Positions 14,005-22,052 of a DNA stretch of 34,193 nt are shown one piece after another (the stretch's first letter is position 1; each line of letters begins with the position of its first letter). Under the pieces are notes generated by a model, which did not search any database, was not told the DNA's origin, and saw nothing but the letters and a program-made list of their open reading frames with translations. The DNA is from a virus: positions 1 to 34,193 of IMG/VR virus record IMGVR_UViG_3300032323_000774; one strand, given 5' to 3'. The position numbers and the translations under genes are program-made.

Positions 14005-15830
14005 CCCAGCACCGTCTTGTCGCCAGATTCGATGTGCGCAATGATCTGGCCCATCTGGTAGTCACCGTACAAAGCGTTGGACTCAAAGCGAGCACGCAAC
14101 TCACGGCGCTGCTCTTTGAGCATGACGATCTGCTCGAACGGCTGGTTGGCCTGCTCGGGAAACGTGAAGATTGAGCTGATAACCTCGGGCGCACGCGCAT
14201 TGGCCCGGCCCGTGATTTGCACGGTCATGGGGCCTTTTTGCACAAAGTCCGGCTCGATGGTGCTGATGCGCAAATAGCTGTCCTGTCCTTGCACGATTGA
14301 GGACAGGTCGGCGGTCTCAAAGTATGACTGGATGGGCGCGGCCAGAGTGCCGTCGATCTCGTCCACACCCTGCTCATGCACCCAAGTGCGGTAGCCGCTA
14401 AGTGTTGGCACGGCGTCCACCAGGATGGGGGCCATGAAGGCGTTGTTGTAGCCACCGGCCGAGCGGCCCGATGCGGGCAAAGCAGTGTCGTACCAAGTGT
14501 TCTCGCGCACGTTGTAGATCACAGCGTGCGTGCATTCGGTGGCATCGCCCTTGGGGTAAGCCCACCAGATTTCACCAAAGCGCGGGACCTTCCAAGCAAA
14601 CACCTTGCTGTGCTGCTGGGGGTTCAGGCCTTCGAGGAAGTAGTTGATGTTCATCTGGTTTGGCACGTCGCGCACCACGCCGTTGAACATGAAAAACCGA
14701 TCAACGCCAGCCCAGTAAAAAACGCCGTCGTAGTCCACCACCGAGTCTGCGGACATGATCGATGTATCGGTGGCCACAGTATCAAACTGAAAAACAGTGG
14801 CCCCGCCAGTGAAAGTTGCTCGGATTACAGCGTCATAAGCCCAAAACAGCCCGGCAGGTGCTGATCCGGAGCCTGCGCGAAGGGGCATGCCTTTGATGAT
14901 TTTTTGGCCCCAAACCCGAGCAACGCCGGAGCCAGAGCCTGTTAAGTCCGTTGGCTCACCGGGCACTGACCAACCAATGATGCCAGCCGTGCCATAGTAG
15001 AAAGTGTAGGGGTGCAGCGCCACGATGCCACCCGTGGCGTTTGCGCCCGCAGGAAGCTGCACGCTCATCAAGGGAGCGGTGCCGAGAATGTCGCCGTAAA
15101 AAATCTGTCCGCCAACATCGTTACAGATGCAGTTTCCATTTGGAGCCACGTGTGCCAGCAGAGCGTTGTAGGTGGTCGAGCTGTCGTAGATCGACTGAAA
15201 CATCCAGCGGTTCGCGCTCGATGCCACCAACGCATCTGAGCCGCCCGCCATGTCGGTGTCCGTGGCCGTGATCGTTGTTGTTGTGGCCGTGACCACAAAC
15301 CCGTTGGTAGCCATGCCAGTCGTCACCGCCGTGATGGTGATGATCGGCCCAACAGCGACCGCCGTGTAATCAGGGCTGGATGTGTGCAGGTTGATGTTTG
15401 TCGCCACAGCCGTTGCCGTGGTGGCCAGGTCGGTGGCAAAGGACACAGCGCCCGACATGATCTGCACGCCGTTCACCGTGATGCCATTCACAGCGCCGGA
15501 AGCGCCGCCAGTCAGCGTCACCGTTCCCTTGGCCGCAATGTTCACAGGGGTGCGGTTGGAGATCAGGCTGGCGTTCTTGCTGGCATCAATCGTGAAGCGC
15601 TCCAGTGTGCCGGGACCGCCACTGTGGCAATACTGCAACAGTTGCTGCGTGAAGCTCATGAAGCCACGCGAAATCTCGGTCAGGTATTTGGAGATTGATC
15701 GGTACCCGCCGATCTTGCGCGGCAGGCCACGCTGAAAGCGAACCCACTGTCCGTCGACGTAGAAGTCGCCTTCGAACTTGGTGCCGTCGCGTTTGATGCC
15801 CGGCTGAGAGCGCAGGATCTGAGTTGGCAT
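14001..15830 (-). CDS. P22 gp10-like tail hub / DNA-stabilisation protein
   Basis: Encodes 609 residues. The N-terminus (SQPGIKRDGTKFEGDFYVDG, WVRFQRGLPRKIGGY) and later segments (NRWMFQSIYDSS, LLAHVAPNGN, RFFMFNGVVRDVPNQMN, WWAYPKGDATE) match the general pattern of P22 gp10-type tail proteins, which plug the portal-tail channel and hold the packaged DNA. Residues about 105-200 are a Thr/Ala/Val-rich insert (many ITAVTT and TATAVATN stretches), probably an extra beta domain. It is flanked by the adaptor and virion genes. It meets the previous gene with a single shared base (TGATG). Confidence 0.78.
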   Translation of the reverse strand: MPTQILRSQPGIKRDGTKFEGDFYVDGQWVRFQRGLPRKIGGYRSISKYLTEISRGFMSFTQQLLQYCHSGGPGTLERFTIDASKNASLISNRTPVNIAAKGTVTLTGGASGAVNGITVNGVQIMSGAVSFATDLATTATAVATNINLHTSSPDYTAVAVGPIITITAVTTGMATNGFVVTATTTTITATDTDMAGGSDALVASSANRWMFQSIYDSSTTYNALLAHVAPNGNCICNDVGGQIFYGDILGTAPLMSVQLPAGANATGGIVALHPYTFYYGTAGIIGWSVPGEPTDLTGSGSGVARVWGQKIIKGMPLRAGSGSAPAGLFWAYDAVIRATFTGGATVFQFDTVATDTSIMSADSVVDYDGVFYWAGVDRFFMFNGVVRDVPNQMNINYFLEGLNPQQHSKVFAWKVPRFGEIWWAYPKGDATECTHAVIYNVRENTWYDTALPASGRSAGGYNNAFMAPILVDAVPTLSGYRTWVHEQGVDEIDGTLAAPIQSYFETADLSSIVQGQDSYLRISTIEPDFVQKGPMTVQITGRANARAPEVISSIFTFPEQANQPFEQIVMLKEQRRELRARFESNALYGDYQMGQIIAHIESGDKTVLG

Positions 15831-17029
15831 CAGAATGTCCCGCCCACCACGACGCCGGAGGGGGCAACGCCCAAAGCAGCGTAAGCCGCAGGGCCGTCTG
15901 CGGCTGTAAAGACTGCGTCGCCAACAGCCGTGCCACCCAGGTTAATTCGAGCGGCTGCCGCCGTCGTTGCGCCTGTACCGCCATCAGATACCTGAATTGG
16001 AACGGCAATACCCCCTGTGTCCGCGTTGACCACATTGGTGCCATCGCAGTACAGGATCGAGCGGGAGCCAGAAGCCACCAGCACACCAGAGCCAGCCGCC
16101 GTCCTAATGGTGAAGTTGAAAGCCCCGGTGGTCTGGTTGTTCACCCAATACTGCTGCACCGTGGCGGGAACGATGATCGTGCGGTTGCCCGTCAGTGTGC
16201 CTGTGAAAGCGTAGGCGATGCGGTTCAGCTCCGTGCCGGTCAGCGTGTAATTGCCAGAGCCCGCCACGTTGATCGAGGTGTAGTCGAAGGCAAATGTTGC
16301 CGACTGGCCAAAACCAATGGTGAAATAAGTCGTGCCTTCCGAGACGATGATGGCCGACTCGCCAGGCTGAAAAGAAAGCGTCGGAGCGCCGTCAATCAGG
16401 ATGGTGCCGCTCGGGTCAGCCACGATGGCACCCGCGCCTTGGTTGCGCAGGTAGCAAAACCAATTCTCACCCACCGTGGAGGGGGCTGGAAGGGTCAGCG
16501 TGCCGCCAGCGCCAGTCCAGACAAACATCCTGGCTCGGTCTTGCACACCGGCGGTGTAGTTGCTGTTGAACTCCGTAACCGGAACCGACTGGGCCAGCAG
16601 CGTGCCCGTGGCCACGATACCGTTGCCAGCGAGCGAGGAGGCGTTCACCTGCGAGGTCGATGCGCCGTACTGGAGCGCAACCCAAGTGCCTGCGGCCGTG
16701 GTGTTGTTCGTGAGGTAAATCTGCCACAACGTGCCCGAGGCCACAGTGACCACTTGCACGCCGTCGTCGCGCTCAACCGTGAAAGTGTGAGCGCCCTTGT
16801 TGTTGAACAAGATTGTCTGGCCGGTACCGGTCTTGTTTGCCGGGGGCAGCGTGATCGTCAAACCAGCGGTTGCCGGAGTGACGTCCATGATCTTGGTGGC
16901 CAGGTTCTGGCTGGTCGATGTCTCATCGGGCCAGCTCAGCGTAATGTCGGCAACCAGTGCTGTGGAGCTGTAATCTATCTCGCTGGGGTAAATATTCGCC
17001 CCACCGAAAACGTCGGTGTATGTGGTCAT
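15830..17029 (-). CDS. Virion (tail fibre-like) beta-rich protein
   Basis: Encodes 399 residues, almost entirely beta-strand and Gly/Thr/Ala-rich. Starts MTTYTDVFGGANIYPSEI and has repeated short strand motifs (TLSWPDET, TLPPANKTGTGQTILFNN, NWFCYLRNQGAG). From memory, similar proteins occur in freshwater and marine podoviruses as tail or fibre parts. The C-terminal portion has a collagen-like IQVSDGGTGATTAAAARINL trimer-type motif common at fibre junctions. Ends in VVVGGTF, like the 820-residue fibre. Likely a trimeric tail appendage. Confidence 0.78.
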   Translation of the reverse strand: MTTYTDVFGGANIYPSEIDYSSTALVADITLSWPDETSTSQNLATKIMDVTPATAGLTITLPPANKTGTGQTILFNNKGAHTFTVERDDGVQVVTVASGTLWQIYLTNNTTAAGTWVALQYGASTSQVNASSLAGNGIVATGTLLAQSVPVTEFNSNYTAGVQDRARMFVWTGAGGTLTLPAPSTVGENWFCYLRNQGAGAIVADPSGTILIDGAPTLSFQPGESAIIVSEGTTYFTIGFGQSATFAFDYTSINVAGSGNYTLTGTELNRIAYAFTGTLTGNRTIIVPATVQQYWVNNQTTGAFNFTIRTAAGSGVLVASGSRSILYCDGTNVVNADTGGIAVPIQVSDGGTGATTAAAARINLGGTAVGDAVFTAADGPAAYAALGVAPSGVVVGGTF

Positions 17030-17655
17030 GCTTCAGTCCTTTGGGCGCTGCGGTCCATGATTTTCTTGAGGTCCTCACCGTTGAGCGCTTGTGCGGCTCG
17101 GTCGTACATGGCCTGCCATGTCTGAATCCGCTCATCCTTCTTCAAGAACGGAGCGGCCTCAAGCAGCGTGGCATACAGCAGCAAATCGGGAGCGTACTCG
17201 GTCAGCCAGTTGGTTTGGAAGTCATCGCCCAGGAAGCGCGGCTGCTCGTAGTACAAAACCTCCAGCGTGCTTGCAGCCGACGGCGTGGGAGCAAGCAACC
17301 AGTGGTTGTAATCGTAGTCGGCGTAAAACTGCGGAGCGGCTGTTTCAGCCTCATCGGGCCAGTACGAGCGGCAATACTCATAGGCACGGGCGAAAATCGG
17401 CTGGCCGTTGACCGTCATGCTGATCGTGTCGCGCCAGCGGTCGGGCTTGCGGTAGGTGGCCACGCCAATTTGCAGAGGGGTCTGGACGGCGCGGATGAAG
17501 CCTTGAATCTTCAGCTCACGCGAAATGCGGCGTTCGCCCAGCGTGATCAGGCGAGGGAGCTGCTCATAGACGATCTGGTCGCTCTCAGCGGTAAAACCCC
17601 GCTCAAGATAGCGGCGCACATCTTCCAGCAGGCTGCTGTACGTCATCGTGTACAT
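17026..17655 (-). CDS. Phage head-tail adaptor protein (SU10 adaptor-like)
   Basis: Encodes 209 residues. The N-terminus (MTYSSLLEDVRRYLERGF) and the pattern LPRLITLGERRISRELKIQGF (33-53), then TYRKPDRWRDTISMTVNG, YYEQPRFLGDD and the helical end WLTEYAPDLLLYATLLEAAP, fit a podovirus adaptor that sits under the portal. The name comes from memory. It is the first gene behind the strongest visible late promoter. It overlaps the next gene by 4 bases (ATGA). A second adaptor-like gene (24824) exists in the window. Confidence 0.8.
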   Translation of the reverse strand: MYTMTYSSLLEDVRRYLERGFTAESDQIVYEQLPRLITLGERRISRELKIQGFIRAVQTPLQIGVATYRKPDRWRDTISMTVNGQPIFARAYEYCRSYWPDEAETAAPQFYADYDYNHWLLAPTPSAASTLEVLYYEQPRFLGDDFQTNWLTEYAPDLLLYATLLEAAPFLKKDERIQTWQAMYDRAAQALNGEDLKKIMDRSAQRTEA

Positions 17656-17705
17656 TGGGACTCCATTTTTGTTGAAGCCGCTGGTGCAGTCGGCGCTGTT
17701 GCGGA

Positions 17706-17735
17706 ATTATAGGCTTGAGTGCGCATTTATGGAAA
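17706..17735 (-). promoter_or_regulatory. Late promoter before adaptor gene
   Basis: Minus strand: perfect -10 TATAAT (17711 down to 17706) with -35-like TTTCCA (17735 down to 17730), 18-base spacer. It lies in the only sizeable gap (17656-17747) between the endolysin and adaptor genes, about 50 bases before the start codon. The core CCTATAATT is identical to the element at 29748. Sigma-70-type, read by eye. Confidence 0.6.
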
Positions 17736-17747
17736 CACCCGCCTCTC

Positions 17748-18413
17748 TCATGCGCCCTCGAAAGACCGGATGCAAGCGTTGTAGCGCTTTTTGCGGTCCT
17801 CGATGCCAATCAAGCCACCATTGATCTTTTTGGTCAAACCCTCGATATCCCCGGCGTCTGCAAACTTGTTGCAGTTGTTTGTGGACCAAAACCAAGCGGC
17901 CGAGCGGGCGGCGTAAATCGGCTCCAGCAAAAGGTCCGGGTTTGCCACCAAGTCCACGCCCAGCCCAGCGCTGCAGGCGCGGTGATTGTCCTTGCCGGTG
18001 AGCTGCTTCAGACCCCTGCCCCGGTACAGCCACCCCTCGCCAGACTCGGTCGGGCCGTTGCCCATGCGGCCAGAATAGACCACGTTGGCGATCATCTCCG
18101 GCTTGCGGTGCAGGGCAAGGGCGAACTTGTTAGGCTGGTTCTTGCCGTCCTTCTTGGCTGGCTTGCCGTCGGGACCAAGAACCGCGAACCGCTTGGGCCA
18201 GATGCCTGCCATGCCGTCGGCGCTGTAGTTCAGGTTCTCCTGCAGGCGCTCAAAGCCGCCCGACTCGTGAGCGCACTGGGACAGGAAGCCAGCGATTCGC
18301 TGGGGCGTCTTGATGCCAAACTCCTGGCAAGCAGCCGCCACGGCCTCAACCCATCTCTCGGCGGTGGCCTGCTTAACCCCGGCGGCAACGATGTGCGCGA
18401 CCGTGACCGTCAT
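17748..18413 (-). CDS. Endolysin, glycoside hydrolase family 19
   Basis: Encodes 221 residues. GH19 (chitinase-like) endolysins cut the glycan chains of peptidoglycan to release progeny phage. Visible features are the FLSQCAHESGGFERLQENLN block (43-62) with catalytic-type E50 and second acid E59, NYSADGMAGIWPKRF (62-76), and the substrate-cleft segment WLYRGRGLKQLTG (around 127-139). No N-terminal signal peptide or SAR segment is seen, so export relies on the holin gene immediately upstream, with which it overlaps by 4 bases. Length is typical of a single-domain enzyme. Confidence 0.93.
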   Translation of the reverse strand: MTVTVAHIVAAGVKQATAERWVEAVAAACQEFGIKTPQRIAGFLSQCAHESGGFERLQENLNYSADGMAGIWPKRFAVLGPDGKPAKKDGKNQPNKFALALHRKPEMIANVVYSGRMGNGPTESGEGWLYRGRGLKQLTGKDNHRACSAGLGVDLVANPDLLLEPIYAARSAAWFWSTNNCNKFADAGDIEGLTKKINGGLIGIEDRKKRYNACIRSFEGA

Positions 18414-18886
18414 TTCTTGTCCTTGTTGCGGCTGCCCAGCGAAGAGCCAAGCAGGAACTGGAACATGGAAGCCACCATCGTGCCAAGGACAAAGCCAAGG
18501 ATGGTGTCAGCAAAACGGATGTTCTCGTCAGGAATGTCAACGAAAGTGATGCAGCCAATGTAAGTGGCCGACAGAACAGACCAGAAAGTCACGAAGTAGT
18601 AAACGAATCTGCGCACCAGCGGGTCGTCCGAATCCATGGCCTTGAGCTGCATATTGCGAGCCCCCTCCATGTTCTTCAAATCCAACTCACCCATGAACTC
18701 TTCGTGCTTCATTGCGGCTTCTTTGAGCTTGGCGTAATCCTCTTTGGTGGCTTCGCCCTCAGGCTTAAGCTCGATGCCCATCTTGTCCTGGACGTAGTCG
18801 ACGCCCTTCTCGATGACGGCATCAGCAACTTTGGGCAGACCGTTGGCGATCAGGCCAGAAACGATTGAAGCGATCATTGGCAGCAT
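18410..18886 (-). CDS. Holin, 3TM (GTA-type) family
   Basis: Encodes 158 residues. The N-terminal helix MIASIVSGLIANGLP is weakly hydrophobic, followed by a long charged soluble helix (about 40-80). Then DPLVRRFVYYFVTFW opens transmembrane helix 94-116, and a last one lies at about 126-148. The DPLVRR-Y-F-FW pattern and layout resemble the holin-of-3TMs group known from gene transfer agents and phages. It sits directly before the GH19 endolysin (ATGA overlap), and the previous gene ends in TAATG with it. It would open the inner membrane for the endolysin. Confidence 0.86.
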   Translation of the reverse strand: MLPMIASIVSGLIANGLPKVADAVIEKGVDYVQDKMGIELKPEGEATKEDYAKLKEAAMKHEEFMGELDLKNMEGARNMQLKAMDSDDPLVRRFVYYFVTFWSVLSATYIGCITFVDIPDENIRFADTILGFVLGTMVASMFQFLLGSSLGSRNKDKK

Positions 18887-19194
18887 TATTTTTTCTCCAG
18901 TCTGGTTTCAATGATGGCGATTCGCTGGCGGTTGTATTGAATGTCATCCCTGTTCTTTTGGATTTCAGACGCAAGGTCTTGACGCAAACGCTCTCGCGCC
19001 AGTTCAGCGCCAGTGTTGGTCGCCTGTTTGTTGTCTGATGTCACCACCAGACTGATCTTGCTGTTCAGCACAGTAACCTCGTGTGACAGGTTCGACAGTG
19101 AAGCCATCAAGTACACCACGCAGGAAAACAGCAGCGGGAGGATAGCGAATGTGATCTTCTCGATCAGCGCGCCTTTTGCAGATTGATCACTCAT
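18886..19194 (-). CDS. Membrane-anchored coiled-coil protein, inner spanin candidate
   Basis: Encodes 102 residues from the ATG at 19194, which lies inside the previous gene's ATGAGTGA end; a longer in-frame extension is not needed. One transmembrane helix at about 14-33 (ITFAILPLLFSCVVYLMASL) with a positively charged side first is followed by a periplasmic-type coiled coil to the end (ARERLRQDLASEIQKNRDDI). N-in/C-out membrane anchor plus coiled coil is the layout of an i-spanin. A Cys-containing lipoprotein lies two genes upstream. Candidate only: no family match is claimed. Confidence 0.72.
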   Translation of the reverse strand: MSDQSAKGALIEKITFAILPLLFSCVVYLMASLSNLSHEVTVLNSKISLVVTSDNKQATNTGAELARERLRQDLASEIQKNRDDIQYNRQRIAIIETRLEKK

Positions 19195-19486
19195 TGGGAG
19201 CCTCTTTCTTTTCCAAAACTTGTGCCACTGAGCTGACAGCTCGCTTGCCCATGATCCCGCCAATACCGCCAACAATTAGCAGAACAATGTCGTTGAGCAT
19301 CTTGGTATACGCCTGATCAATTGGGGCCATGGCTTTGATTGGCTGCGTCACGAATGTCACCGAGTAAAGCAAAGCACCCACAATAAACATCAAGATCAGC
19401 GTGACCGACACAACAACAAAAGCCCAGATGCGGACCTCAATCTGATCAGCGGATAGGTGTTGGTTCTGTTGGTTGGGTGAACTCAA
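19187..19486 (-). CDS. Two-helix membrane protein, TTG start
   Basis: Encodes 99 residues starting at TTG (19486). I chose this because CTTGGAG lies 7 bases upstream and no ATG fits before the first membrane helix. The frame extends further upstream but that part would overlap the lipoprotein gene fully. Membrane helices are at about 22-46 (WAFVVVSVTLILMFIVGALL) and 66-80 (DIVLLIVGGIGGIMG). From memory, similar small proteins appear near holin and endolysin genes of other podoviruses; antiholin, holin or lysis accessory roles are possible. It overlaps its neighbours by 41 and 8 bases. Confidence 0.72.
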   Translation of the reverse strand: MSSPNQQNQHLSADQIEVRIWAFVVVSVTLILMFIVGALLYSVTFVTQPIKAMAPIDQAYTKMLNDIVLLIVGGIGGIMGKRAVSSVAQVLEKKEAPNE

Positions 19487-19655
19487 TTTTTTTCTCCAAG
19501 ACAGGGGCCACCAAGTATTCGGGACAAGTCTGCTTAAACTCACAAACAGGCTTTTGACACTGAGGCTTTTTAAAGTTGTCAGGGTTCTGGCAAAAATACC
19601 TGTAGTTCTCATTGCATCCCGCCAGCAAGAACAAAGGCAATATCAGCTTCCACAT
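19446..19655 (-). CDS. Small Cys-rich lipoprotein, outer spanin candidate
   Basis: Encodes 69 residues from the ATG at 19655, with GGGAG upstream; an ATG at 19670 in the same frame has no ribosome site. Lipoprotein signal: M-W-K, hydrophobic core LILPLFLL, lipobox LAGC with lipidated C14. The mature part is short and has C22, C33, C38 and C44, likely two disulfides, and a Pro-rich C-terminus (FTQPTEPTPIR). Short proline-rich lipoproteins near endolysins are typical of o-spanins, which bridge to an inner spanin to disrupt the outer membrane. A structural lipoprotein is the alternative. Confidence 0.75.
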   Translation of the reverse strand: MWKLILPLFLLAGCNENYRYFCQNPDNFKKPQCQKPVCEFKQTCPEYLVAPVLEKKIEFTQPTEPTPIR

Positions 19656-20134
19656 TTGTACTCCCTGCAATACAGCATGATTTCAACGCCAATCCACAGC
19701 AGCACAGCCAGGACAGTGGCGGCTAATGTCATTGCAACCCAGAGTTCAAAGTTTTCCTTGCGCTTCTTGCGTGCCTGAATGGCAGCATCAGCGGCGCGGC
19801 GCTTTGCGGCTTTTTCATCCGCATCCATCTGCTGCCTGCGAGCGATGATCTTGTGCCACACATCCATGTTGTTCGGGAAGAATAGCTGCTTGACCTCCTC
19901 CTCGAACTCTCTGGCGCTGTGTATCGCCAACTCCAGTTCGACAGCCTTACCCATGTTGGAGCCCTTGAAGGAACCCTTGTTGACCTCCTCAAGCACCTTG
20001 ACCGCGTCGGCCTTGGCGTCAAAGTATTTGCCAAGCACGGGGCCAAGACTGCGAACATCATCAACAGTCTTGACAGCCTTCTTGACCAGATTCACCGCTG
20101 CTGATACTGCGGCTAGGGCGGTTAGCGGGTCCAT
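19643..20134 (-). CDS. Helical protein with C-terminal membrane anchor
   Basis: Encodes 163 residues; the ATG at 20134 overlaps the previous stop (TAATG). Residues 1-125 are helical and highly charged, including EFEEEVKQLFFPNNMDVWHK and a basic RRRAADAAIQARKKRKEN stretch. A membrane helix runs about 132-152 (VAMTLAATVLAVLLWIGVEI). From memory, proteins starting with this MDPLTALAAV-type segment occur in many freshwater and marine podoviruses without a known role. Its place at the head of the lysis genes makes a lysis-accessory or membrane role plausible. Confidence 0.78.
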   Translation of the reverse strand: MDPLTALAAVSAAVNLVKKAVKTVDDVRSLGPVLGKYFDAKADAVKVLEEVNKGSFKGSNMGKAVELELAIHSAREFEEEVKQLFFPNNMDVWHKIIARRQQMDADEKAAKRRAADAAIQARKKRKENFELWVAMTLAATVLAVLLWIGVEIMLYCREYKCGS

Positions 20135-20226
20135 TACAACAACACCTCAATTACCACTTTTACTGTCCAGTTGACGATAACCACGATGGAGACTGCCAAG
20201 ACCAGAGCCTCGGCAAAGTCTCGCAT
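20134..20226 (-). CDS. 30-residue membrane mini-protein
   Basis: Encodes 30 residues between two phage genes. Its ATG (20226) shares a base with the stop of the upstream gene (TGATG), and its TAA overlaps the next ATG (TAATG). It is short and hydrophobic (EALVLAVSIVVIVNWTVKVV), ending in IEVLL, and would span the membrane once. The perfect stitching at both ends is unlikely by chance. There is no independent ribosome site, so translation may depend on coupling. Function unknown. Confidence 0.62.
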   Translation of the reverse strand: MRDFAEALVLAVSIVVIVNWTVKVVIEVLL

Positions 20227-20576
20227 CAGGCAATCCAGGGCAGCGGAGGTGTCACCACGGGTGGGGTGATCTGGTTGTTGATTTGCTGCTGCACAGCGGC
20301 TTCTGTGGCTGCCTTGTCAACGCCATTGGCCCAAATCCAACCAAGGACTTGAGCTTCAGTCAGCTGGTCGTAGGGCGTGAACGCCGAGCCCGTAGGCGCT
20401 GGTACGCCGCAAGTGCTGTAGACGCTGCTGTTGTAGGTCTGGCCGCTGGCTGTCTGGCTGCCGGAGCAGGTCCAGTGCACGGTGAACACCACGTCGGTGT
20501 GGCCATCCTCTTGCGGGTAGCAGTCCATGGCTGTCACGTCCCAAGTCATGGTAACGGAGTTGAGGGTATCGGTCAT
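20226..20576 (-). CDS. Fibre-associated protein (DUF7936-like)
   Basis: Encodes 116 residues. The N-terminal half (TMTWDVTAMDCYPQEDGHTD, then VVFTVHWTCSG) and Y-N-S-S-V-Y followed by FTPYDQLTEAQVLGWIW (66-82) resemble a family that I know as DUF7936 in podoviruses and cyanophages. It sits immediately downstream of the S74-domain fibre and is likely a fibre-assembly chaperone or tail component. The C-terminus is Pro-rich. Family identity is from memory. The gene overlaps the next mini-gene by one base. Confidence 0.75.
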   Translation of the reverse strand: MTDTLNSVTMTWDVTAMDCYPQEDGHTDVVFTVHWTCSGSQTASGQTYNSSVYSTCGVPAPTGSAFTPYDQLTEAQVLGWIWANGVDKAATEAAVQQQINNQITPPVVTPPLPWIA

Positions 20577-20594
20577 GATGAGTCCTTTCGGGGT

Positions 20595-22034
20595 TTAAGG
20601 GTGCGATGCTTTGTAGGCATCAAATTCTGCTTTGAGTTCTTGAATTGCCGCTGTGAGGGTGGCGACCAAGAAGCTGGTGTCGATGCCTTGTAATTTGATG
20701 GAGCCATCTTCGTTGACTGCATCTTTCTCGCCAGTCACACACTGAGGAACAACTTCCGCAAGTTCGTGAGCAATGAATCCTTCGCCGTCAGAACCATCTG
20801 CTTTCCACTTGTATGTCACAGGCTTAAGTGCAGCAACCTTAGCCAAGGCACCAGTCATTGGCTGGATGTTTTCTTTCAGGCGGTAATCGGACGATGTGTT
20901 GTAGGCAGTGTTTGTTCCGTTGGTCGTGATTGATCCTGTAGCGGTAGCGCCAGCCCCAAACAAAAAGTAGCCGTTCGTGCCGGTGTTGGTGCGGTTCATG
21001 TAGAAGTTGAAATCGGCTGAACCTGATGTGTGCCACAAGTACGAAGAAGACTCACCTGACCCCGTGATATAGCAGCGTGGCGTGGTGTCAGAAAAGCTGC
21101 CGCTGATGCTTGTGCTGAGAAAACTAAAAGACCCGCCTGAGTGGATACGGGCGCGTTCGGCGTTGCCAGTTGATAGAACAACGACGTCTTGCGCGTTAAC
21201 GCTAACACTCCCGCCACTATTCAAGTACAGCGTCCTGTCGCCAGACGAACCAAAAGTCGATACAACAAGATAGCTACCGTCACTACGAATAGCGGGGCCG
21301 CCGTTAAAGATAATTCCCGGCTGGTTAAAGTCTGCGTTGACGCTAAGCGCGGGACGACCAAGGTTAAACGCAGTTACGACTGCTCTGGCACTCGAACCAT
21401 TGGTCGTCGTCCCTACCAACAAGTCACCGCTGGAGGTGATACGGGCGCGTTCGGTGGCGTTTGTGCCAAACACCATTGCAGCGTTGGCGTTGTTCCAGAT
21501 GTAGCCAATATTATCCGAGGCAGTAGCAAAACCTTGGCCAATTTCAAAACCGTTAGTAGTTTGTGCGTTGGCAAACATGCGGATAATTGAAGAAGAACCG
21601 GATGCACCTGTAACCGCCAAACGAACACCACTAGGTGGACTCGTAGTACCAAGTCCTAAATTCGTCCCATCAAACGTCAGCGCAGCCGAATCCACCAGCG
21701 CACTGCCTGAGCCAACATAAACCACCCGACCAGCGGTCAAACCCGAGTCAGCAAGATCAGCAACCGTCAGGCGTGTGCCGTTGAAGGTCATGTTGGCTGA
21801 AGCGCCGAACACACCGTTGTTGTTGAACTGCACCTGCGTGTTGGAGCCTGCGACAACGCCAGAGCCGCCAGTGCCCGCGAGCACCCTCACCGTGCCGCCG
21901 TTGTCCTTGTAGAACAAACGGCCGTCCGTGATGTTGATTGCCAGCTCGCCGTTGGCCAGGTTGCCAGCCGAGGGCGTTGCCGCAGCGGTCGTGCTGAAGT
22001 ACAGCTGTATTGGGGTAAATCCACTCTGGGCCAT
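20595..22034 (-). CDS. Tail fibre with C-terminal S74 chaperone domain
   Basis: Encodes 479 residues. The N-terminus (PIQLYFSTTAAATPSAGNLA, ELAINITDGRLFYKD) is a typical fibre attachment region. The middle is long Gly/Ser/Thr-rich beta structure with repeated ERARI(T/H)S segments. The C-terminus starts NTSSDYRLKENIQ (Ser382 and Lys387, the S74 auto-cleavage dyad pattern), then KPVTYKWKADGSDGEGFIAH (404-423) and a helical end. S74 domains trimerise the fibre and then cut themselves off. It probably contributes to host recognition. Confidence 0.9.
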   Translation of the reverse strand: MAQSGFTPIQLYFSTTAAATPSAGNLANGELAINITDGRLFYKDNGGTVRVLAGTGGSGVVAGSNTQVQFNNNGVFGASANMTFNGTRLTVADLADSGLTAGRVVYVGSGSALVDSAALTFDGTNLGLGTTSPPSGVRLAVTGASGSSSIIRMFANAQTTNGFEIGQGFATASDNIGYIWNNANAAMVFGTNATERARITSSGDLLVGTTTNGSSARAVVTAFNLGRPALSVNADFNQPGIIFNGGPAIRSDGSYLVVSTFGSSGDRTLYLNSGGSVSVNAQDVVVLSTGNAERARIHSGGSFSFLSTSISGSFSDTTPRCYITGSGESSSYLWHTSGSADFNFYMNRTNTGTNGYFLFGAGATATGSITTNGTNTAYNTSSDYRLKENIQPMTGALAKVAALKPVTYKWKADGSDGEGFIAHELAEVVPQCVTGEKDAVNEDGSIKLQGIDTSFLVATLTAAIQELKAEFDAYKASHP

Positions 22035-22052
22035 GATTTTTCCTCTCGAAAT

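Noticed and set aside
15824-17125. Plus-strand open frame of 433 codons opposite the virion gene
   Set aside because: Antisense shadow; sequence is Arg/Ala/His-rich and shows no domain pattern.
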